Assembly: GCA_009667805.1 (NCBI GenBank)
Contig: CM019066.1
Coordinates: 113,512,190 to 113,576,189 of the forward strand
Source: Leptobrachium leishanense
Lineage: Eukaryota > Chordata > Amphibia > Anura > Megophryidae
Direction: 5' to 3'
Length of the DNA: 64,000 bases
Shown here: positions 57,672-64,000 of the stretch, piece after piece
Layout: each line of letters opens with the position of its first letter
Position numbering within the stretch: the stretch's first letter is position 1
Translations under genes and position numbers: made by a program
Notes under the pieces: generated by a model
What the model saw: only the letters and a program-made list of their open reading frames with translations
Told to the model about the DNA's origin: nothing
Database searches by the model: none

Positions 57672-58294
57672 GGCCCTTTTACATTCCTAACGCAAAAACG
57701 CTTGTGCAGCGCAGGGTTTTTTGCCCCCCGCATTAAGCGTTAACGCGCAAAAATTAACGGTGGTATTACAATCCTCGCACATTTTTCATCCGTCAAAAAA
57801 TAACGTTTGTAAAACCGACGCACATCATTTTTTGACACGAGTCCGTCATTGTTTTACGCGAGTCCATCATTGTTTTGCGGACTGCGCTCAACAGACATAC
57901 GTTTTGACGGAAGACAAGGTAGTGGCCGTCCTTTTTGACAGATCCAGTAAATAAACGTATCCGCAGTTTGGTACGGTCAGGTTGTTACAATTTGCCGTTA
58001 CCACCAGCTTTTCAAAGATGTTAAAATTATGCGCGCAAACGTTGTCCATTAAATTTTGCGCTAAGATTGTAATACCATGCGCACACCAGCGCACAAACGC
58101 ATTTGCGCTCACAATGTTAAGTATAGGACGTGCACAGTTCATTATGCTCGCGCAGGTCCATCCGTGTTAAACGTTAATGCACATTTTTTTTGCGCGGACG
58201 TTGCAATACGACGTTTAGCGCAAACATTTTTGCCCCTCGCGTTAACGCGTCTTTGCACATGCGCAAAATTGTGCGTGAGGAATGTAATAGGGCC
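57672..58294. mobile_element. CpG-rich inverted-repeat element, GGGC group
   Basis: Ends 'ggcccttttacattcct' and 'aggaatgtaatagggcc' are inverted repeats with one mismatch in 17. The interior is full of 'gcgttaacgcg', 'aacgcaaaaacg' and 'gcgcaaa' words and contains 'caatgttaagtataggacg', related to 7220. No coding capacity. Confidence 0.75.
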
Positions 58295-58673
58295 ATTTGT
58301 TTCTCCACAGATGATACACTAATCTGGCTTTAAAAGGGTGTGAAAATTGTCTTTTGATATGCCCATGAGTGCTTTTCAACGTCCTACATTGCACAATAAT
58401 GATAATACTGTGAAAAATCCTACCAGAATTTTTCCTTTCCCCCCCCCTTATTTTTATCATTTAAGTGACATATGTATAAACTTTAAGTTTGTGTCATATT
58501 GTGCCTAGCTCCTGAGGAGTTCTCTTAGTTTTGTTTTCAGTTTTTGTTTCAGCTGCAGAGGCTTGTAAAGGCTGTTGTGCAGTCAAAACATTGCTGTTTC
58601 CAAATAAAGTGCCACTAGGATTACAAGGAGTGCCTGGTCCTCCTTTTTGTTGGAAACATCTCAGACTAAAGGA

Positions 58674-58985
58674 GTTATTCAGAGAGAGCACATCTGGCTT
58701 GAAATTGCAACGAACAGTGAGTTTCTCCGTACGGTGCAATTCCGGGGCCATTCAGCTATTCAAAAAGGAGGCCGTTCGCCAAATTATGGTGAATTGCCAG
58801 CAAAATACAGTGCTGTTCGGTGGCAGTGAAATCCCCATTTTTCAGATGTGGTCGGTAGCTTTTCCCTGCACTTCGGGGACCCTGTGATGAATGCTGAATT
58901 CACTGCCGGGTCACGTCAGAGAATTGGATTCCCTGAAGTACGGGGAACAAGAGCACCGAAATGACGGTGACATTTAACTAACCCT
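58674..58985 (+). mobile_element. Diverged CAGGG-family member
   Basis: 'gagttattcagagagagc', 'caattccggggccattcagc', 'ttcgccaaattatggtgaat' and 'ccctgcacttcggggaccctg' follow the plan of the long copies but shortened, ending 'taaccctt'. The ends are degraded. Confidence 0.6.
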
Positions 58986-59484
58986 TTAAATATAATAGGT
59001 CATTTCTGAGATCACTGCAACTCTTTGATGACAACCTGGAAGTATTTAATTTACTCTCATGTTTTTAACATGACAGTGCATAAGAACATTTAAAAGTATT
59101 TGCATATTATTTTACATTGATTACACACCTGTCAAGAGCATCTTTAATAATAATGTTGTGCCATGAAGGCCTCTGGTTTTGTGACTCTTCCATTAAGCCA
59201 CCAGCTAGCCCTGTATCTCAGCTATATTTATATGACCTTAATCATCATTTCCTTAGTTTGCATTGCTCTCTCTGTTTCAAAATACCTTTCCCTTTTTCCA
59301 TTTTAGCTTCCATCATTTCAATGCATGTCTTGTCTTGGTACAAGGCTCACATATAGTCCCTCTTCTTCAATGATTTTTCCTCTAATGTAGCAGTGGAAAG
59401 CATGGATTTTTGCTGGCATTCTGAAGTATTCGAAAGTATTTCTATTGGAGGACTTTTCATACTGTCTGTTTTTATTGACAATAA

Positions 59485-59910
59485 GGCTAGGGTCAGACTA
59501 ACGCATTTTTCACGTTGTCCGTGAAAAAGTGCGTTCGAACGAATGGACGTATTTTTTCACGGAATACGCAATAGCGGTCATACGATGCGCAGTTTCATCT
59601 GTGATTTTGTACGGATCATCAATAAAACACTTTTTGGGTCTGGACGTTATGTTGGCCGGACATTAGCAGCGTCTGACGTCTCCTAATCACGCACACACGC
59701 CGCTAGCGGACGCAGCGCACTCTGTATGTCAGTACTAGTGGTTTCACGTTCTCGAAAAAATGCGTTTGTTTGCCGCTTGCGTTGCGCGGCCGCACTTTTG
59801 TGCGACCGTACTTCGTATATTGGCCGTCATTGCCCGGCATCTGCTGCTAGCACGGCCGTGATTATGTGCGGCTGCACGCGCGTTCGCACTGCCTCAATCT
59901 GACCCTAGCC
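59485..59910 (+). mobile_element. GGCTAGGG inverted-repeat element, copy 4
   Basis: Starts 'ggctagggtcagactaacg', ends 'ctgaccctagcc', with TAA on both sides (59482-59484, 59911-59913). 426 bp, collinear with the copies at 20544 and 57199. Confidence 0.92.
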
Positions 59911-60539
59911 TAAAAGATAAACACGTGGCTTGCGTCTTGCTCATACTTAGTGAAGGTTGAAAAAGTACATATGGACATACCAGAAACAATTCAATAGGAA
60001 GGCTAATGGTTACACTGAGCTTTATATTGCCCAGAGCTTGTTTTTTTAATCAATGATGCATATAAAAGTCTTACTGAGATTCCAGCTATCTGTTTATTAG
60101 TCAATATTAAGTTGTGGTTGATGCTAAGCAGAGACTCACTTAAGTCCTTCTTGATGGTTCACAGTGGTGATATTTGCAAATAAGTTGTTTTCTTAAAGGG
60201 CTGTGTTGGAGACGGGTCTTTCTCTCAGTGAATCTACATATCCTGGCTTTTTAAACATTGTGTATATAGTATATACAAGTATATTAAACCTTCCTCAAGC
60301 ACTTGTGTAGTAGACGGAATATAAATTTAAACATACATTAGACAGCTGCACAAGTATCACAATGTCAGGGGCAAAGGCATGTAATTCTGTTTGCTGCTTT
60401 TTGACTGTGTGGCATTTGGTACTTGTCCTAAGATGAATTATTTAGAAATAGAATTTTATTATATTATGCTCAAAAGGTAGAATTCCACACTGAACCTACA
60501 TTACTGAACCTGAATACTAGGTCTGATGAAATATATATA

Positions 60540-60656
60540 TAGATATATCTATATAGCAGTCTGTAGTGATACCTTTTTTATTGGATTAACGTTACATTTA
60601 AAGTACAAGCTTTCGAGAGGATTCCTCCCTTCGTCAGGTATAGAAGCTTACTGATC
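60540..60656 (+). repeat. Interspersed repeat, 'acaagctttc' family, second copy
   Basis: Parallel to 62-185: 'tagcagtctgtagtgatacc', 'tttttattggattaacgtta', 'acaagctttcgagaggattc', 'cttcgtcagg', 'actgatcag'. It ends where the hAT-type repeat copy 2 begins. Confidence 0.6.
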
Positions 60657-62350
60657 AGATATACGGATTTATAACTAGGCAAAGTAGGCATGTGCCTACA
60701 GGCGCCTGCCCCAAGGGGGCACCTTGCTCTGTTAAAATATGTATATTTTTTACAACTTACAAATCAGTAAGACCACTAGCAGGGTTATCCAAAGAGATCC
60801 AAATTGATTGAGAAAGGTAACCGAACGCTGAAAATCAGCTTTCGGTTACCTTTCTTGGCCATTCGGCTATCCAGAGTGCAGGCAATTCACCAAATCCTGG
60901 CGAATTGCCTTCACATACGGTGCCTGTTCGGTGCCTGTTCGAGGGCAGTGAATCCCCATAAAAAAAGCACTGCTTCGGCTATTCAGAGAACACAAACCAG
61001 CAGTGAAAGGTTCCCGAAATGCCCTGCCAGTCGGTGGTTTCATGCGGCAGATTTATTCAGGCGAATCCCATAGGCTTCAATGTTAAAAATATTCCCGTTT
61101 TAATTCAATATCTAATAAACCGTTCATTATAAAACTATGCAGTAAAGAGTCTCTTTATTTATAGATTTTTTAGGATATTTTAATAATTTTTCAGGATTTT
61201 TTTTGTTTACTTATTTTTTCTGTAACAGCCCTCTTTATTATCATTCCTTGGACCTCATATGTAAATTTCAGACATTTTCACTCAGTAGTTTCTTTGCAAA
61301 CAGCGTTTCACTTTTCAAACATTCAAGCAAACAGTTTTTCTAATTTATTCACTGCCTTCGTCTACGGTGTCGGGTTTTTCCGGCGGCTTTGTTGCGTGTG
61401 ATCGGCTCCTGCTCGGGTTTTTCCGGCGTTTTCGGCGGGTTAATCCAGATGTTTTTGCGGGTTTTCGGTGAGCATTTGCAGGGTTTTGTGGTTAGTTTTC
61501 GGCAGCCTTTCCCTGCAATTCGGGGACCCTGTGGTGCTTGCTGAATACACCGCAGGGTCGCCGAAATGGGATCGGCAAAACGAACCGAATTGAAGAGAAC
61601 GAAAAGTCACCGAACGTGCGGTGACTTTTCGATTCTCTTTGAATTACCCTGTATATCTCTAGTGCCTTAAGATCTAGAGGGACATATGAGGCATCATTGG
61701 AAAGGTCAGATTATGGCCTTTTCAATGATATCAAATATAACCAGGTTAGATTTATGGAATAATTAAATATCAAATAAAATACTATTTTTTTTTGCGAACG
61801 CAGCACTGTTATTCAGTTTACAATTATAAAGTGAACAGTGATGCCGCTAACTCACCTTCTCATTTCCCACACTGCATTGTTTCATCAACAACTTAGACCG
61901 TGGCACTGCAGTGAGGAGAGAAAGGGGGACTTTGGAATCTGCATCTCTGAATTGTACACCGCACAAAGTCAAGTTAGGTGCCATTGGAGAGGTCAGAGTC
62001 TGGTATTTACATGGTCATGTTTGGTACTATTGTAATGTGTAAAAATAAAAAAATGAAAAAAGTGAATGCAAAATGTAATTTTTTCTGTGTTCTACGGCAG
62101 AGGCAATATATGCTTTTACATATAAAACAAACAATGCCACTGCACTAAGGGAACATATTCTGCCCCTTCTTTTGATTTGAGCAGAGAAAAACTGTTTTTC
62201 AAACTGTTTTTTTTTTAAAAAATTATTTTACCCAAAAAAGAAAATTTAAAAAGTCATTTTGGTGTGGTTTTTTTTAAAATGTTTTTTTTGTTTGGGGGGA
62301 GGGAGGTGCTCCACATTTCTGTGCCTACAGGCTCCTGAGATGCAATTCCA
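60654..62350 (+). mobile_element. hAT-type CAGGGCCGG repeat, copy 2, interrupted by CAGGG element
   Basis: The left end is worn ('cagatatacggattt'), then 'aggcatgtgcctacaggcgc' and 'aagggggcaccttgctctg'. It is interrupted at 60780-61651 and resumes 'tatctctagtgcc'. The right terminus 'gcaattccagccctg' (about 62330-62346) complements 'cagggccggatt...'. At 61680-61700 it reads 'agagggacatatgaggc' without the Tc1 that interrupts copy 1. Confidence 0.8.
60780..61651. mobile_element. CAGGG-family long element, copy 5
   Basis: Ends 'cagggttatccaaagag' and 'ctctttgaattaccctg'. Left flank TAG and right flank TAT differ at one base. Collinear with 33722-34596. The uninterrupted site is in repeat copy 1 near 45820-45830. 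Confidence 0.9.
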
Positions 62351-63600
62351 GCCCTGTATATACACTATAATATAGAGAGAGAGAGAGATTTTAGAGCCTA
62401 GCATAATTTATGTAGTTTTACTCAGTGTTGGGAATTAAAACACATAATGGGTTATTCAGAGAGCACTGAAATGTCACCGACATTTGGGCCCTACCTAGAT
62501 AAGTTTACAATCTAGTTAGATGGAGAACAAAGAGGAGTTGGCATCTTATTAATAGTCAGGACGGTTTTGTAAAGGATAAACAAATACAGGGAAAATGTAA
62601 ATAAGCAAATTTACATTATGTTTATTTTTTAACTCTTAGAATTACAATCTTTATGGAAAATTACTATTTTCGTCTACATTAACAAAGGCCATTGCTGCTT
62701 GTATGCTAATACTGCGGCTCCTATTTGAAGTCTTGCAAGATAAGGCACGCCATCTAGAGTTTAGCATCTTCTATCACAGCGATATTTCTGTAAAGGATAA
62801 ATACATAAAAGTTTTTAATTTAAATAATGCAAATTTGCATTATGTTAATTTTTTAAATACCTTAGATTTGTTTGTAAAGTTTACAGGAAGGAAGTTGTGA
62901 TCTGTCCTGTTTTCTCCTCTCTATGATTTTTCTCTTCCATATATGCTGTTTGTTGTAACCGGATGTCTGACACGTTCTGAATCTTTAATGTTGAACAAAG
63001 TAAGTAAAGCCTGCACTTCTGCAAGTCACTACTGCCTTGTATTCATACATTACCAGCCTGTGCTTACATGTACACATGAGCAAACTAGTGTTCACAGACA
63101 CAGCGCCTATTATAGCGCACAGTAGACTCTGATATACAAAGTGGCATCCACAAGAGTCTAGCATGGCTCAGTTAGCAAGAGACTGAGGCAGGTTCTGTGG
63201 GTTTAAGGCTCAGATAAACGTTTGACAAGTACATCAAATGTTTTGCTATAGAAAAAGGCGTAAAGCAATGGGGGGGGGGGTGCCTCCTCCTTTACAATGG
63301 GAATTTAATCCCCGAAACACCCTTCTAAGCCATGAAATATTTTTTTGTGATATTATTTTTTTTTTTCACTATCGTACACAGCTCACCTTGATGGTAGATT
63401 TCATGGAAACGTCCGCATCTGTTACCAAAAGAACACTGGTATATCCTGCAATTTCCTACAGAATAGGCACCACAGGTAATGACTTTGGCACTTTTGAAGA
63501 GTCAGGAAATTAACACTGATTTGTTGTGAATTTTAAGCAAGACTAGTAAATTAGGTAGATAAGGCATAGATTACCCAGTAGTGACTAGATAGTTACAGTA
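62351..63600. other. Sparse DNA with CAGGG-end and tRNA-like traces
   Basis: A (GA)n run lies near 62374-62388. 'gggttattcagagagcac' at 62452 looks like a CAGGG end without a body. 'gcatggctcagttagcaag' with 'gtgggtttaaggctc' at 63163-63212 weakly resembles polymerase III A and B boxes. No gene. Confidence 0.4.
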
Positions 63601-63601
63601 A

Positions 63602-64000
63602 GGCTAGGGTCAGACGAGCGTGATTTCTATGGACTGTACGTTCGTGCACACAGACGTACGTCAGTATGGAAGACGCAGTAGTGGCCACACAGTCCGTTTA
63701 TCACTGACGTATATTTTGATGGATGTAGGAGAGAAAATAAAATAAAAAGCAAAACCATTTTGTCCGTGAAAAATGCTGGACGTATAAATGCAGTCTGTCT
63801 GACCACGTTCCATCACTCACACACAAAGCTATGCGGACGTTGCGGATGCAGCGCACTTTGTGCGGCCGTTCTAGGAGTTGTACGTTCTTGCCTGCCTTGC
63901 GTCCGTGGGCCGCGGCCGTTGTGCGTCCGCAGTTCAGTGCAGACGTACTTCGTGTAATGGGCTCCGATGGGCTTTCTGTCATGCTATCACGGATGTACTT
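63602..64000 (+). mobile_element. GGCTAGGG inverted-repeat element, copy 5, cut by window end
   Basis: Starts 'ggctagggtcagacgagcg' after TAA (63599-63601). The interior ('gtacgttcgtgcacac', 'gacgtacttcgtg') is a different subfamily from copies 1-4. The right end lies beyond the window. Confidence 0.75.

Overview
The window is vertebrate-type repetitive DNA, most likely from an anuran amphibian. That call is an inference from the mixture of repeats: an L1-like LINE, L2/CR1-like fragments, a chromodomain Ty3/gypsy element, hAT, Tc1/mariner, TTAA-target and 3-bp-target DNA transposons, and very long minisatellites. I found no host protein-coding gene, no rRNA or functional tRNA gene, and no bacterial or CRISPR structure. 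Every long reading frame is either a transposable-element protein or translated tandem repeat.

Layout. 1-5040: a (TA)n run, a 28-bp minisatellite and a 4.5-kb minisatellite of about 22-bp units with higher-order blocks, ending at a duplicated 160-bp GC-rich unit (5041-5375). 5480-7928: sparse DNA, a short inverted-repeat element and a LINE tail. 7929-18818: a hAT transposon with a perfect 8-bp target duplication. It carries a BED-finger transposase and is split by a chromodomain Ty3/gypsy retrotransposon (9996-15363) whose 5' LTR is truncated. 18819-22800: LINE remnants, small inverted-repeat elements and a TTAA-flanked element that is an array of hairpins. 23400-33600: a 41-bp minisatellite and then a minus-strand L1-like LINE with an uninterrupted 1201-aa ORF2, a frameshifted ORF1 and 38-bp monomers in its 5' region. 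This L1 was hit between ORF2 and ORF1 by a hAT-type element (27906-30931) that carries a 2.3-kb C-rich minisatellite. 33700-44500: several copies of a CAGGG-ended inverted-repeat family with 3-bp target duplications, a small SINE-like head, and a Tc1 element (41777-44500) whose two arms each took a CAGGG insertion. 44990-45101: a perfect 48-bp foldback. 45704-50130: a four-deep nest (hAT-type repeat, then Tc1, then a TTAA element and a GGCTAGGG element, then a small hAT). 50140-51975: inverted L2 fragments fused to a truncated Tc1. 53059-64000: further inverted-repeat elements, a 450-bp foldback, and a second copy of the 45704 repeat that serves as an empty site.

How the parts relate. The value of the window is that its repeats date and delimit each other. 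Three 8-bp hAT target duplications are exact. The arms of one Tc1 provide empty sites for each other's insertions and fix the CAGGG family's target duplication at 3 bp. Two copies of one repeat show each other's insertion-free state. Two copies of the TTAA element keep the same order of hairpins, with paired changes in both stem arms. Most coding copies are broken; only the L1 ORF2 reads through without interruption. All family names rest on motifs read by eye, with no database search.
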